Shown: in pieces, positions 18,413 to 28,341 of the stretch
Layout: the number at the start of each line of letters is the position of its first letter
Numbering within the stretch: the first letter of the stretch is position 1
Source: Paenibacillus tyrphae
Lineage (GTDB): Bacteria > Bacillota > Bacilli > Paenibacillales > NBRC-103111
Assembly: GCF_027925525.1 (NCBI RefSeq)
Contig: NZ_BSDJ01000027.1
Span: forward strand, 1-64,000
Direction of reading: 5' to 3'
Length of the DNA: 64,000 nucleotides
Program-made: the position numbers and the translations under genes
The notes under the pieces: model-generated
What the model was told of the DNA's origin: nothing
Database searches by the model: none
Seen by the model: only the letters and a program-made list of their open reading frames with translations

Positions 18413-19291
18413 TCAATCTTCTAAAGGTTTCCAAGCCTGCTTGAGAAGATCGCAAAAGCTTTGAATATTTGCTTCTTCCGACCTGGATTTGAGGTAAATA
18501 AGAGATGTTTCAACCCGATGTTGAAAACGATGGATCGGGACAAGCTTACCCGTAGCCAGCTCCTCCTTGATTCCGTCTGAGCTTAGCAAAGCGATGCTTG
18601 TCTGATTGAGTGCCGAACGCTTGATCGCTTCATCGCTGCCGGACTCAATGATGTTCGTAGGTTGATACTCCAATTCAGATAGACATCCTTTAATGACGTC
18701 TTCCAAATTACAACTTTCTCTATAAGTGATCAGCGGGTAATGGGAGAAAACCGTGGACAAGTCATATTGCTCGGAGATCTCTTGGGTCGTAACCATCATA
18801 ACCTCTTCTGTGTCCAGGTTAATCGATTCCATCTCGGATGAATTATACTTTCCTGCGATGATTCCGATATCGGCTTGATGGGAGCTTACTAGCTTTATTG
18901 TTTCTTTACTATTGTAGCAAGCCAAATCTAATTTAACCTTTGGATGGTCTTTAATGAAAGAACTGATTAACAACGAGAGATGCCGGCCGTAGTAATATTC
19001 AGGGGCTGCAATGGCAAGTTTGCCGTAAGGTTCGTCAAGCGTTTTTAAAGCGGTTTCCAAATCGGTTATAGCGTTCAAAATGATATCCGTATGGTGTTTC
19101 ACCAATTTTCCGGTAGGGGTTAAGAACGTTTTTTTGCCGACACGATTAAATAAAGGATGTCCCAATTCTCTTTCCAATGCTTGAATTTGGACAGAGATCG
19201 TAGGCTGTGTATAGGATAAAATTTCGGCTGCTTTGGACAAATTTAATTGGTCGGCGACGACTTGGAAGGTTTTAAGGTTTCTGAGCTCCAT
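18413..19291 (-). CDS. LysR-family transcriptional regulator
   Basis: A 292-residue LysR-type regulator: N-terminal winged HTH (about residues 1-60, LNLSKAAEILSYTQPTISVQ) and a substrate-binding domain (about 90-290). I chose the ATG at 19291 because GGAGGT lies directly upstream; a 16-codon N-terminal extension has no ribosome site and departs from the family start. The gene is convergent with the roc operon and divergent from the methyltransferase/NRPS operon, with a 436-bp shared gap. LysR proteins commonly control the divergent neighbour, so the NRPS operon is the first candidate target. A roc role remains possible. The co-inducer is unknown. Confidence 0.9.
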   Translation of the reverse strand: MELRNLKTFQVVADQLNLSKAAEILSYTQPTISVQIQALERELGHPLFNRVGKKTFLTPTGKLVKHHTDIILNAITDLETALKTLDEPYGKLAIAAPEYYYGRHLSLLISSFIKDHPKVKLDLACYNSKETIKLVSSHQADIGIIAGKYNSSEMESINLDTEEVMMVTTQEISEQYDLSTVFSHYPLITYRESCNLEDVIKGCLSELEYQPTNIIESGSDEAIKRSALNQTSIALLSSDGIKEELATGKLVPIHRFQHRVETSLIYLKSRSEEANIQSFCDLLKQAWKPLED

Positions 19292-19727
19292 TTTATACCT
19301 CCAAATGAACTGCAAACAATCAACAAAAAAACCAGACAATTCCTCTTTATTATATCAATGAAATAGTTCCGTTGCCAGAACTCCAGGTTCGTCATGAGCG
19401 GCACGCGGTTATTTTACTATGCTGCCTGTGAGTTCAGCGCCGCCGTGTGAATCTTATACTTACTGCAACCTCAAGGATCGCCGATTGTTGTCTTGAGAAC
19501 GCGTATAAAAAGTGTAGTAGAGAGAAAAAGCTTGTTATTAGATAAATTCAGGTGTGCGGGGGATATGTGATGAATTGGTTTTATAATTTAACCATGAAAA
19601 TCTTAATCATTTCTTCATGTTTTAATAACATTGCGAAAACATTACTGAAGTAAAGTTTAACCCAGCGTGTCAGATATCCATTTTTGAGCCATGCTTATGT
19701 GCGACTATTTACGGGAGATGATTGGAA
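19292..19727. other. divergent intergenic region before the NRPS operon
   Basis: This 436-bp AT-rich gap lies between the LysR gene and the first biosynthetic gene and should hold both promoters. A TATAAT (19582-19587) is present, but I see no good -35 at 17 bp. No clear T-N11-A LysR box, hairpin or coding frame stands out. Confidence 0.4.
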
Positions 19728-20765
19728 ATGGTAATGGTAGTGCCTAAACTGGAAGATCGATTGATCGAATCAACGCAGCCAATCCGCTATTTTACTCTGG
19801 CTGTTAGTATTTATCATCTCTTTGATACAGGGTTATTCGACGTTCTCGTCGAGACTGGCTCCGCATCTGTCGGCGAGCTGGCGAACAGGCTGGAATTGGA
19901 TGAAGAGAAATTAGAGGGGTTTCTCAAATATGCAAAGAACGAGCAGATTGTGATCGAGGAGAACGGCCGATTCCGATTAAGCCCAAAAGGGGCTGAACTG
20001 GGAGATTTTCGGGGCTGGTATACAATGATGATCGGCGGGTATGCGGAAACGTTCCTCCAGGTCGGAGGCAAGCTGAAGGCGAACTCCGGGTGGGCCAGTC
20101 GCGATTCGATGAAGGTAGGGGTGGGAAGCTGCGGCATCAGCCATTACGATGCGATACCTTTGACTCAAAGCCTCATGTCCCGCATTCCAGGCGGATGTCA
20201 TCGGCTTTTGGATCTGGGGTGCGGAAACGGTCTGTATTTGGTTGAGTTTTGCAAGCTGTACCCTGATATCCAGGCTTGGGGAGTCGAGCCGAGCGAAGGG
20301 GGCTACGCGGAGGCGGTCAAGCTCGTGGAGGAGTATGGTTTGCAGAATCGGATTCGCTTGACCTGCAGTCCGGCCATCGAGTTTTTTGAAGGCGATTTTG
20401 ATTATGAACCGGATTTCATCGTATTGGGCTTTGTACTGCACGAAATTCTCGGACAGGACGGCGAAGAGGGCGTCATCCGCTTTTTGACACAGATCACGGA
20501 TCGCTTCCCGGAGATCCATATTATCATTATTGAGGTTGACAACCGCATCGACGACCCGGACATGATGAATCACGGTTTAGCTAAAGCGTACTATAACCCC
20601 TATTATCTTTTGCATTATTTTACACGTCAGCGTTTGGAGACGGAGAAGTACTGGGACAACCTTTTTGCACGTCTCAATCTCACCGTGAAGGCGAAAGAAA
20701 CTGTGAACCACCATGTCGACTCTACTGATTTGACCATTGGTTATTTATTACAAAGGGGGAAATGA
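19728..20765 (+). CDS. SAM-dependent alpha-keto-acid C-methyltransferase
   Basis: A methyltransferase of about 345 residues: an N-terminal winged-helix dimerisation domain (about 25-95, LANRLELDEEKLEGFLKYAK) and a class-I SAM domain with the LDLGCGNGLY motif at about 161-170. Size and layout resemble the beta-C-methyltransferases of NRPS pathways that act on alpha-keto acids (MppJ on phenylpyruvate, GlmT/DptI on 2-oxoglutarate, MrsA on 2-ketoarginine). The next gene is an aminotransferase four bases on, which fits methylation of a keto acid followed by transamination to a beta-methyl amino acid. The substrate is not determined. The ATG at 19728 has GGGAG ten bases upstream; a TTG six bases earlier is possible. 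Confidence 0.75.
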   Translation: MVMVVPKLEDRLIESTQPIRYFTLAVSIYHLFDTGLFDVLVETGSASVGELANRLELDEEKLEGFLKYAKNEQIVIEENGRFRLSPKGAELGDFRGWYTMMIGGYAETFLQVGGKLKANSGWASRDSMKVGVGSCGISHYDAIPLTQSLMSRIPGGCHRLLDLGCGNGLYLVEFCKLYPDIQAWGVEPSEGGYAEAVKLVEEYGLQNRIRLTCSPAIEFFEGDFDYEPDFIVLGFVLHEILGQDGEEGVIRFLTQITDRFPEIHIIIIEVDNRIDDPDMMNHGLAKAYYNPYYLLHYFTRQRLETEKYWDNLFARLNLTVKAKETVNHHVDSTDLTIGYLLQRGK

Positions 20766-20769
20766 GCGG

Positions 20770-21918
20770 ATGCAGCGGATTACCACTTCGGATAGCCCCT
20801 TTACTTTGCTCCAGCAGCGGTTGCAATACGTCAGTCTTCAGCCGGAGAAGCCATGGCGGGTATGGGTAGAAAATGTCCCCCAATGGGAGACCCAATCGCC
20901 TACAGCGCAATTTGAATTCCCGCTCGTCAGCGAATACGCCCCTTGTGAAGGCTATCCGTTTTTGTTAGACGCCATTCGCAATCGGGAAAACGGGATGTAC
21001 GGCTTGCAGCTTGAGCAGGACCAGATCCTTGTCACCAACGGAGCTCTTCACGGGCTTTCGCTTATTTTCCGTTCCTTGTACCGGCCTCATGCGGTCGCTC
21101 TTTGCCAGGCTCCTATACTGGGAAGCATCGCTACAATTTTGGAAAGCTATGGTTATACAATTAAGTATTTTACTTCGCATCAAGGCGAGCTTGATATCGA
21201 GAGGCTTAAAGCGGAATGTGCCGACCCGAACGTGAGCCTGGTTTATGTCAACACGCCCCATAACCCGACCGGAGACATCCTTTCCCGGAATACCCTGGCT
21301 CAACTTGCTGAACTGGTTCAACGCAGGGGGATTAACCTGGTTGCAGACATGATTTACGACAGTCTTACCTTTGATGGCGCGCAGTCGTTCACACCGCTCG
21401 CGGCAACCCCTGTATGGAAAAACGTCTATGCGGTAAATTCGATGTCCAAAAATTACGGCTCTCCCGGCCTGCGGATCGGTTGGGTGATGTCGGACCGGGA
21501 AAATATACGGCGTATGGCCGGCTTTTTTGAGCAAGAATGTGTCGCCATCTGCGGCATAGCGCAAAAGCAAGCCCAGCTTTTACTAGAACGCGGCAATCGG
21601 GATTTGGTAGAGACGATCGCCGCGCGAAAAAAATATGTAGAAGCGAAGCTCGCGGCTTTTCAAGGTATCAGCTATATGGTCCCTCGAGGCGGAACCCAGT
21701 TCTATGTGCAACTGCCGGTGGACGATATCGACTTATTTGCAGATTATATGCTGGTCAATTACAGTTTTGCGATTACAACCATAAGCAATTATCAGGGCGG
21801 AACAGGCTCTTATATCCGAGTTCCAACCGTGTACCCGATAGAGACGACTGAAGCTGCATTGGAACTTCTTGCGGAAGGGATCAAATCTTTTAGCTTCCAT
21901 TACATAATGTCTCCATAA
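20770..21918 (+). CDS. PLP aminotransferase (class I/II fold)
   Basis: A 382-residue fold-type-I PLP enzyme. The cofactor lysine is K227 in NSMSKNYGSPGLRIGWV. The YVNTPHNPTGD motif (about 157-167) and the substrate arginine near IRVP at the C-terminus are typical of aspartate-aminotransferase-like enzymes. The start follows AAAGGGGG and lies four bases past the methyltransferase stop. Together the pair is expected to make a beta-methylated amino acid for the NRPS: methylate the alpha-keto acid, then aminate it. PLP enzymes of this build can also do hydroxylation or cyclisation (as in VioD), so a different arginine-type modification is an alternative. Confidence 0.8.
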   Translation: MQRITTSDSPFTLLQQRLQYVSLQPEKPWRVWVENVPQWETQSPTAQFEFPLVSEYAPCEGYPFLLDAIRNRENGMYGLQLEQDQILVTNGALHGLSLIFRSLYRPHAVALCQAPILGSIATILESYGYTIKYFTSHQGELDIERLKAECADPNVSLVYVNTPHNPTGDILSRNTLAQLAELVQRRGINLVADMIYDSLTFDGAQSFTPLAATPVWKNVYAVNSMSKNYGSPGLRIGWVMSDRENIRRMAGFFEQECVAICGIAQKQAQLLLERGNRDLVETIAARKKYVEAKLAAFQGISYMVPRGGTQFYVQLPVDDIDLFADYMLVNYSFAITTISNYQGGTGSYIRVPTVYPIETTEAALELLAEGIKSFSFHYIMSP

Positions 21919-21931
21919 AGGGTGAGTAACC

Positions 21932-24900
21932 GTGACGAAATGGCCGTTGACCAATTCGCAGAAAAGAATTTGGTATGTGGAAAACATCTACCCGAATTCG
22001 AATATTCATAATGTTGCTCTTGCGATGCATTTTAAAGGCTGCATTGATTTTAGAACTTTGGAGATGTGCATTCAGATCTTTATTAGCAAACATCCGGGCA
22101 TACGTATTCAGATCGGACATAGCAATAATGAAACGCATCAATACGTCGTTGAGCAGCAAAAGCCTGTGGATTTTATTGATTTCAGCAAGCAGGATCAGCC
22201 AGAAGCGGCTTTCCATGCATGGGTGAAGAAGGAAATGGCTGCGCCGTTCCGGCTGGAGCATTCGCCGCTGTATCACATGACGATGTTTCGCATTTCAGAC
22301 GAGAATACAGGATTCTTCTATCGGTTTCACCATATCATTGCAGACGGCAAATCATTGACGCAAATCATCGTCGATCAAATCGTCGAGCTGTATGAGAAGC
22401 TGACGGCCGGGGAACCGGTGAATAAGGAAGTGGAATTCTCCTTCCTGGATTCGATCGACAATGAGCAGGCATATCTCGATTCGAAGCGATTTGAGAAAGG
22501 CCGGCAATTTTGGCTCGATAGATTCAAGGATTTGCCGGAAGCTTTCCCCATTCGTTCGAGTGCAATGATTAGCAAGCGGACAAGGTTCAAGCTCAGTCTT
22601 GAACAAACCGGGCGAATGAAACAATTTGCCGATCGACATCAGATATCCATGAACACCTTCTTCGTGGGTGCCATGCTGCTTTATTTGAATAAGTTCGTTC
22701 AGCAAAATGATTTGATCATTAACACCCCTGTCTTGAACCGCTCGGGGCACCAAGAAAAAAATATGTTCGGTATGTTTACGAGTACCATGCCACTACGAAT
22801 TTACATCGACGAGCAGCAGTCCATTTTAGCTGTATTGCAAAGCGCTCAGAAAGAATTAATGAGATGCTACGCGCATCAAAAATATCCATACAACCTTCTC
22901 CATCAAGATCTACAACTCAAGAAAAAAGGAATCGATTCGTTGTTTGAGGTAATCGTCAACTACCTTGGCACGAGGCCTCCACGAGAAATGAACGGCGTTC
23001 CGCTGGAACTCGTGGAATACACCAGCGAAAAACAAGCGGAATCGCTTCAGTTTATTATCAAGGATTGGTCCCTGGACGGGAGCTTGTTAGTCGAGTACGA
23101 CTACAAGACGGACCTGTTTACGGACGAAGAAATCCGTTTCATGCATACCCGCCTGCTGTTTCTGATGGATATCATGATGCAGCACGAATCTGTCACGGTC
23201 TCTGATCTTAGTCTCGTGAGTGAAGAAGAGAAGCGAACGCTTATCTTTGACATGAACCGTACGGAATCGGAGTATCCCCTACATAAATCGATCAGTGAAT
23301 TGTTTGAAGAGCAAGTGAACAGGACGCCGGAACGCCAAGCGGTAACGTTCGGTCAACAAACGTTAAGCTACCTCAGATTGAACGAACAAGCGAATCAAGT
23401 GGCATGGGGTCTTATTGGGCAAGGCATAAAGCCCGAGCAATGCATAGGCATCTTGTCGGAGCCCTCGCTGGAAATGATGATTGCCATTCTTGGAGTGCTC
23501 AAAGCGGGATGCGCTTATGTGCCTATCTCCGCAGCATATCCTAATGAGCGCATCGATTACATCATTCAAGATAGCGCGCTGGAAATCATCCTTTCGACCA
23601 AAGCGCAGTTTGAAATCGCAGGATATTCGGGCAAATGGCTGGTAGTGGATGACGTTTTGCAGAAAGTGGAGCTCAAGGATAATCCCGCTATTCGCGTGTG
23701 CCCGGAGCAGCTGGCTTATGTGATTTACACATCAGGCACAACGGGCTATCCCAAAGGCGTCATGATTGAAAACCGGAATGTCGTCAACCTGGTCGGCACT
23801 CTGCATGAAACGATCTACCACAATGACGATCAACCGCTGCATATTGCGCTTGTCGCTCCCTTCGTATTCGATGCTTCAGTGCAGCAAATGTTTGCCGCTT
23901 TGCTGGGAGGATATCATTTACATATCGTGCCGGAGGAAGCGCGCGTAGACGGCAGGCAATTGTTAGCTTTTTACAACCATTATCGAATCGATGTTTCCGA
24001 CGGGACGCCGGCGCATATCAAATTGCTGCTTCAAGACGATTCTACGCGGGGACACGCCATTCACGTGAAGCGACTTATTATTGGGGGAGAACCGCTCTCC
24101 TCAGATGTCATTCGCGCGTTCTATGCGCATTTTCAGATGGAACAAACCCAAATCACGAATATATACGGCCCGACGGAGTGCTGCGTCGATGTCACTTCTT
24201 ACACGGTCACCAAAGAATCGTTGGATCAGTATAAGATCCTGCCTATCGGGACTCCACTGCATAATTCCAGTCTGTATATCATGAACAAGGACATGCAGCT
24301 TAGGGGGATCGGCGAGGTCGGAGAAATTTGCATTAGCGGGACCAATGTAGGCAGGGGATACCTCAATCGTCCTGATTTAACGGCTGCCGCCTTCCTCCCT
24401 AATCCGTTCATTCCCGGTCAGCGCATGTACAGGACCGGTGATCTTGGAAGGCGCATGCACAACGGCACGGTGGAAATTTTGGGACGCAGCGACGATCAAG
24501 TGAAAATCCGCGGCTATCGGATCGAGCCGGGCGAGATCGAAGCTCAAATCCGCCAGTATCCCGGCGTCAAGGAAGCGGTGGTACTTGCCCGAGCGGGGCG
24601 GGATTGGAATAGGCAGTTATGCGGTTATTATGCGGCTAATCATGAAATCGAGACGAACGCGCTCCGGGCGCATCTGTCCCGTATATTGCCCGACTATATG
24701 GTGCCTTCCTATTTTGTGCAGCTCGATCGCATTCCTTTATCGCAAAACGGCAAAATCAACCGGCACGAATTGCCCGATCCTGATCTCGAAAAGGAATCGT
24801 CCGCCGCATTTGCTCCTCCGGAAACGGAAAAGGAACTGTTGTTGGCCAGCGTTTGGAGAGACGTACTGGGTGTGGAAATAGTGGGCCGTCACGATAACTT

Positions 24901-26320
24901 CTATGCTTTGGGCGGCGATTCCATTAAAGCGATTCAAATCGCCTACAAGCTCCAAGATTGCGGCTTTTCGATCAAAGTAGCGGAAATGCTGTCCAGCCCT
25001 GTATTCATGGAGATGTCGGAAGTGATGACCGCAAATGGAACCGGCCAACAGCAAGGTTATTTGCAAGGTGTTGTTCCTCTCACTTCTTTGACGGCAGGCG
25101 TGGAATCGATCATCTTACATCTGACAAGCGAATCGGCTACCCATCAAGTGGGCTCGTGCCTGACGGAGCTGGTACGCCACCACGATTCCTTGCGGCTTGT
25201 TATGGACATCGAAGGGAATGGATTAAGGTACGATGACCGCTACACCAAGGAAGAGCTGAAACCGGAATCGATCGATCTCGCGAATGTGCATGCTGACGAT
25301 TTGGAAGAGCACCTTGCATGCCATATTGGGCGCATTCATTCCATGATTCAATTGAACGGCTCACCCTTATTCAGAGGATGCTTGTTCGATTTGGGCGAAC
25401 AAGGAAAACGGCTGCTGTTGGCCGCTCATCGCCTCATTGTCGATCCGACTTCGTGGAGAATCATCATCGAGGATTTGGCTGGCATGATCGACAGCATCCG
25501 GCGGGGAACCCCCATTGTCTTGCCGCCTAAGACGCATTCTTACCAAGAATGGGTATTAAAGCAAAGCGGGCTCTCTACGGAATCTGGAGCCGTTAACCAA
25601 GAGCAGGAGTATTCGGCATCCGGCACGGGTTACCGCGTCGTCAAAGACTTTTCTCCTCTGCATACCGAATGGCTGCTGTCCAAGGCTAATGAAGGTTACA
25701 ACACGGAACCGGGTGACTTGCTAGCCATGGCCGTCGCTTTTGCCGCGAACGACATGTCTGACGACAACCCCATGCACATAGCGCTCGAGATCGACGGCCG
25801 ACAAGACCAGGCCGGGCAGTTGGAGGCGGCCAGAACGGTGGGCCGCTTTACAAGCTACTGCTGTCCGGTGCTGACTCATGATCCTTCCGGGTCTATGTCC
25901 CAACGAATAAAAGCAGCCAAGGAGCAGCTGCGTCATGCGTCCGCCTCTCCTGTTTTGCGGCTCTCCGAGCAGCCTGATATTTGCCTTCAGGGCGTAAGAA
26001 GCTGGGATCATATGCCTTCCTATTCTTGGGTCTCCATCGATCAGGAAGGAAAGTACCGGGAGATAAGCCCGGGCGCGCCGATGACAGGCTTGCTGGCTAT
26101 TGCGCCAATCGTCGAAGAGGGGACGCTTCAAGTTATCTTCACCTCGAATGCCGGCCTCTATGCCGAAGACGCACTGAGCAAGCTGGCGGCATTGTTCGCC
26201 CAGCACCTCATCCGGATTATGGAGCACTGCTTGAGCTTGAATCATACTGAATATACGCCGTCGGATTTTGATTCCGCAGATATTTCACAGGAAGATATCG
26301 ATCATATATTTTCGTTATAA
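21932..26320 (+). CDS. NRPS 1: starter C - A(Gln/Glu) - PCP - degenerate E
   Basis: A 1462-residue one-module synthetase starting at GTG. Residues 1-430 form a condensation domain with HHIIADG (about 131) and an opening (PLTNSQKRIWYVENIYPNS) very like the lipo-initiating domain of surfactin SrfAA, so it probably attaches a fatty acid. The A domain (about 448-950) gives the hand-read code DAQDIGIVDK, close to Gln (DAQDLGVVDK). PCP serine is in LGGDSIKA (about 996). Residues 1050-1440 align with epimerase domains, but HHxxxDG reads HRLIVDP (about 1165), and EGHGRE and FNYLG are also lost. The C-terminal SADISQEDIDHIFSL resembles a COM docking helix. Confidence 0.92.
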   Translation: MTKWPLTNSQKRIWYVENIYPNSNIHNVALAMHFKGCIDFRTLEMCIQIFISKHPGIRIQIGHSNNETHQYVVEQQKPVDFIDFSKQDQPEAAFHAWVKKEMAAPFRLEHSPLYHMTMFRISDENTGFFYRFHHIIADGKSLTQIIVDQIVELYEKLTAGEPVNKEVEFSFLDSIDNEQAYLDSKRFEKGRQFWLDRFKDLPEAFPIRSSAMISKRTRFKLSLEQTGRMKQFADRHQISMNTFFVGAMLLYLNKFVQQNDLIINTPVLNRSGHQEKNMFGMFTSTMPLRIYIDEQQSILAVLQSAQKELMRCYAHQKYPYNLLHQDLQLKKKGIDSLFEVIVNYLGTRPPREMNGVPLELVEYTSEKQAESLQFIIKDWSLDGSLLVEYDYKTDLFTDEEIRFMHTRLLFLMDIMMQHESVTVSDLSLVSEEEKRTLIFDMNRTESEYPLHKSISELFEEQVNRTPERQAVTFGQQTLSYLRLNEQANQVAWGLIGQGIKPEQCIGILSEPSLEMMIAILGVLKAGCAYVPISAAYPNERIDYIIQDSALEIILSTKAQFEIAGYSGKWLVVDDVLQKVELKDNPAIRVCPEQLAYVIYTSGTTGYPKGVMIENRNVVNLVGTLHETIYHNDDQPLHIALVAPFVFDASVQQMFAALLGGYHLHIVPEEARVDGRQLLAFYNHYRIDVSDGTPAHIKLLLQDDSTRGHAIHVKRLIIGGEPLSSDVIRAFYAHFQMEQTQITNIYGPTECCVDVTSYTVTKESLDQYKILPIGTPLHNSSLYIMNKDMQLRGIGEVGEICISGTNVGRGYLNRPDLTAAAFLPNPFIPGQRMYRTGDLGRRMHNGTVEILGRSDDQVKIRGYRIEPGEIEAQIRQYPGVKEAVVLARAGRDWNRQLCGYYAANHEIETNALRAHLSRILPDYMVPSYFVQLDRIPLSQNGKINRHELPDPDLEKESSAAFAPPETEKELLLASVWRDVLGVEIVGRHDNFYALGGDSIKAIQIAYKLQDCGFSIKVAEMLSSPVFMEMSEVMTANGTGQQQGYLQGVVPLTSLTAGVESIILHLTSESATHQVGSCLTELVRHHDSLRLVMDIEGNGLRYDDRYTKEELKPESIDLANVHADDLEEHLACHIGRIHSMIQLNGSPLFRGCLFDLGEQGKRLLLAAHRLIVDPTSWRIIIEDLAGMIDSIRRGTPIVLPPKTHSYQEWVLKQSGLSTESGAVNQEQEYSASGTGYRVVKDFSPLHTEWLLSKANEGYNTEPGDLLAMAVAFAANDMSDDNPMHIALEIDGRQDQAGQLEAARTVGRFTSYCCPVLTHDPSGSMSQRIKAAKEQLRHASASPVLRLSEQPDICLQGVRSWDHMPSYSWVSIDQEGKYREISPGAPMTGLLAIAPIVEEGTLQVIFTSNAGLYAEDALSKLAALFAQHLIRIMEHCLSLNHTEYTPSDFDSADISQEDIDHIFSL

Positions 26321-26340
26321 AAACGAAGGAGAGTCGCTAT

Positions 26341-28329
26341 ATGAGCTTGGATGCTATTGCGATTATCGTAATGAGCCTTGCGGGGAGCTTTGCTCTTGTC
26401 ACTTTGGTTTATATGCTCCTCGTCCTTGCCCAGATCGCAGGCAAAACGAGAACCTATCGGAGCATAGGACGACGGGCTATGGCAAGCTTCCTGCTGACTG
26501 TCACTTTTATGGCGAGTCTGGGATTCGGCATTTATAGAATCCCGGCTCTGCTGGGGCATGATCCATCCTGGCAGCGCCTGTCGGAATGGGCCCCGCCAAG
26601 CCTACTGCCGGCGGCTATTATCCTCTATGCAGCTATGGTGATCTTCTACGTGTATGCGGTATTGATCGCTTATTTTCCCCGGAAAAACGAAAAGCCGTGG
26701 TTTTACTTAGGAACTTTAAGTATACTGGGCGGCGTAAGCAATGCGTTAATCATCTTCTGCATCAATATCGCCGTCGCAGGCGGCCGCGCGGAATTAAACA
26801 AAATGCTGCTGTATTTCACGCTGGCGCTGACCTTTTACGTCATTTCCCAAGTATTGGTCAGAAAAAAACTAATCTCGATTGCGAACGAGCTCATCTACGA
26901 CAAGCGCATGACGATGATCGACACTTATCTTCGTTCTCCCTACGAGAAATTGGAAAATGTCGAGAGTGGGCGGATCTATTCGAGCTTAAACAATGAAATG
27001 GAAGTCATTAGCGAATTCGCGAATACACTCATCACGGTGTTGACGAGCTCAATCACGCTGATCAGCTGTTTTGTGTATCTAGGGGTGTTAAACCCTTATG
27101 CGCTGCTGCTTCTGTTTTGCGTACTCGGGCTTATTGTGCTGATCTTTCACAGACAATCCGGAAAGCTGGACGCGATTTGGGAGAACGTCAGAGACCTGCA
27201 AAGCATGTTTCTCGATTTTATCCAGGATATGGTCGGGGGCTCCAAGGAGCTCTCGATCAATAAAAAGAAAAACGACCAGTTCCGCGGGGATATCGAAGCC
27301 AGCTGCAACGTTTACATGGAGCGGAGAATTGTTGGAGAAGTCAAGTTTGCCTATGTCACCATCATGAGTGAGATCAGTTTTATTGTCATTATCGGAACGG
27401 TTGTTTTTCTATTCCCGCATCTGTTTCAAAGCCTAGATGTCGCCACGCTGCAAAGCTTTGTATATCTATTCCTGTTCATGATCGGGCCTATTACCGTGTT
27501 ATCGGGCGCGATGCCCAATATGATGCAAATGAAAATCAGCTGGCAGCGCATCAACCAATTTATGCATGATCTCGGAGCTTTGCCGAGGTCTCAACCGGAT
27601 GTCTCGGATTTGGCCGGTGCCGATCAGACTACCCCTGTAACCTTGGAATTGGTAGATGTCCATTTCAACTATACGGGCGATAACGGCGAATCGTTCATGG
27701 TAGGTCCGATTAATCTTCGCTTTCATTCAAGTGAAATCTCATTCATCACGGGAGGGAACGGCAGCGGGAAGTCAACGCTGGCCAAGCTTATCACAGGGTT
27801 GTACTCGCCAACCCAAGGCGAGATTCGCATCAATGGGCGCCCCGTCGGGTCCGCGCAATTGGGAGAATATTTCTCTACCATTTTCAGCGACTTCTACTTG
27901 TTTAAGAGAATGTACGGCGTTGACCTGGAACAGAAAGGCCCGCTGGTCGCAGAATACTTAAAGCTGCTTCGCATTGAAGACAAGGTCGAAGTGAAAGACA
28001 ATGCTTTCAGTACGGTTAAGCTGTCTACCGGACAAAGAAAACGGCTTGCTTTTCTCATCAATTACTTGGAAGATAAACCGCTTTGTCTGTACGACGAATG
28101 GGCGGCCGACCAGGACCCGGAGTTCCGCCGGTACTTCTATGAGGTGCTGCTGCCCGAATTAAAAAAGGAAGGCAAATGCATCATTGCGATTACCCATGAT
28201 GACGCTTATTTCGATTTAGCGGATCAACTCGTCAAACTGGAGTTCGGAAAGCTGCAGAAAGTTGAACATCGTCAGGTTCGACGCACACAGCCGGCGGAAT
28301 TACATTTCTCCACTAATCTCAATGCGTAA
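26341..28329 (+). CDS. cyclic-peptide-type ABC exporter (fused TMD-NBD)
   Basis: A 662-residue half-transporter of the SyrD/PvdE/YojI cyclic-peptide exporter family. An N-terminal multi-span region (about 1-420, with extra early helices) precedes the ATPase. Walker A is GGNGSGKST (about 471-479), the signature is LSTGQRKR (about 561) and Walker B is LCLYDEWAADQDP (about 582). It probably works as a homodimer in the membrane to export the peptide made by the flanking synthetases, and may give self-protection. It lies 20 bp after NRPS 1 and 12 bp before the Dab aminotransferase, in the same operon. The ribosome site is GAAGGAGAG. Confidence 0.88.
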   Translation: MSLDAIAIIVMSLAGSFALVTLVYMLLVLAQIAGKTRTYRSIGRRAMASFLLTVTFMASLGFGIYRIPALLGHDPSWQRLSEWAPPSLLPAAIILYAAMVIFYVYAVLIAYFPRKNEKPWFYLGTLSILGGVSNALIIFCINIAVAGGRAELNKMLLYFTLALTFYVISQVLVRKKLISIANELIYDKRMTMIDTYLRSPYEKLENVESGRIYSSLNNEMEVISEFANTLITVLTSSITLISCFVYLGVLNPYALLLLFCVLGLIVLIFHRQSGKLDAIWENVRDLQSMFLDFIQDMVGGSKELSINKKKNDQFRGDIEASCNVYMERRIVGEVKFAYVTIMSEISFIVIIGTVVFLFPHLFQSLDVATLQSFVYLFLFMIGPITVLSGAMPNMMQMKISWQRINQFMHDLGALPRSQPDVSDLAGADQTTPVTLELVDVHFNYTGDNGESFMVGPINLRFHSSEISFITGGNGSGKSTLAKLITGLYSPTQGEIRINGRPVGSAQLGEYFSTIFSDFYLFKRMYGVDLEQKGPLVAEYLKLLRIEDKVEVKDNAFSTVKLSTGQRKRLAFLINYLEDKPLCLYDEWAADQDPEFRRYFYEVLLPELKKEGKCIIAITHDDAYFDLADQLVKLEFGKLQKVEHRQVRRTQPAELHFSTNLNA

Positions 28330-28341
28330 GGGTGAAACTTT

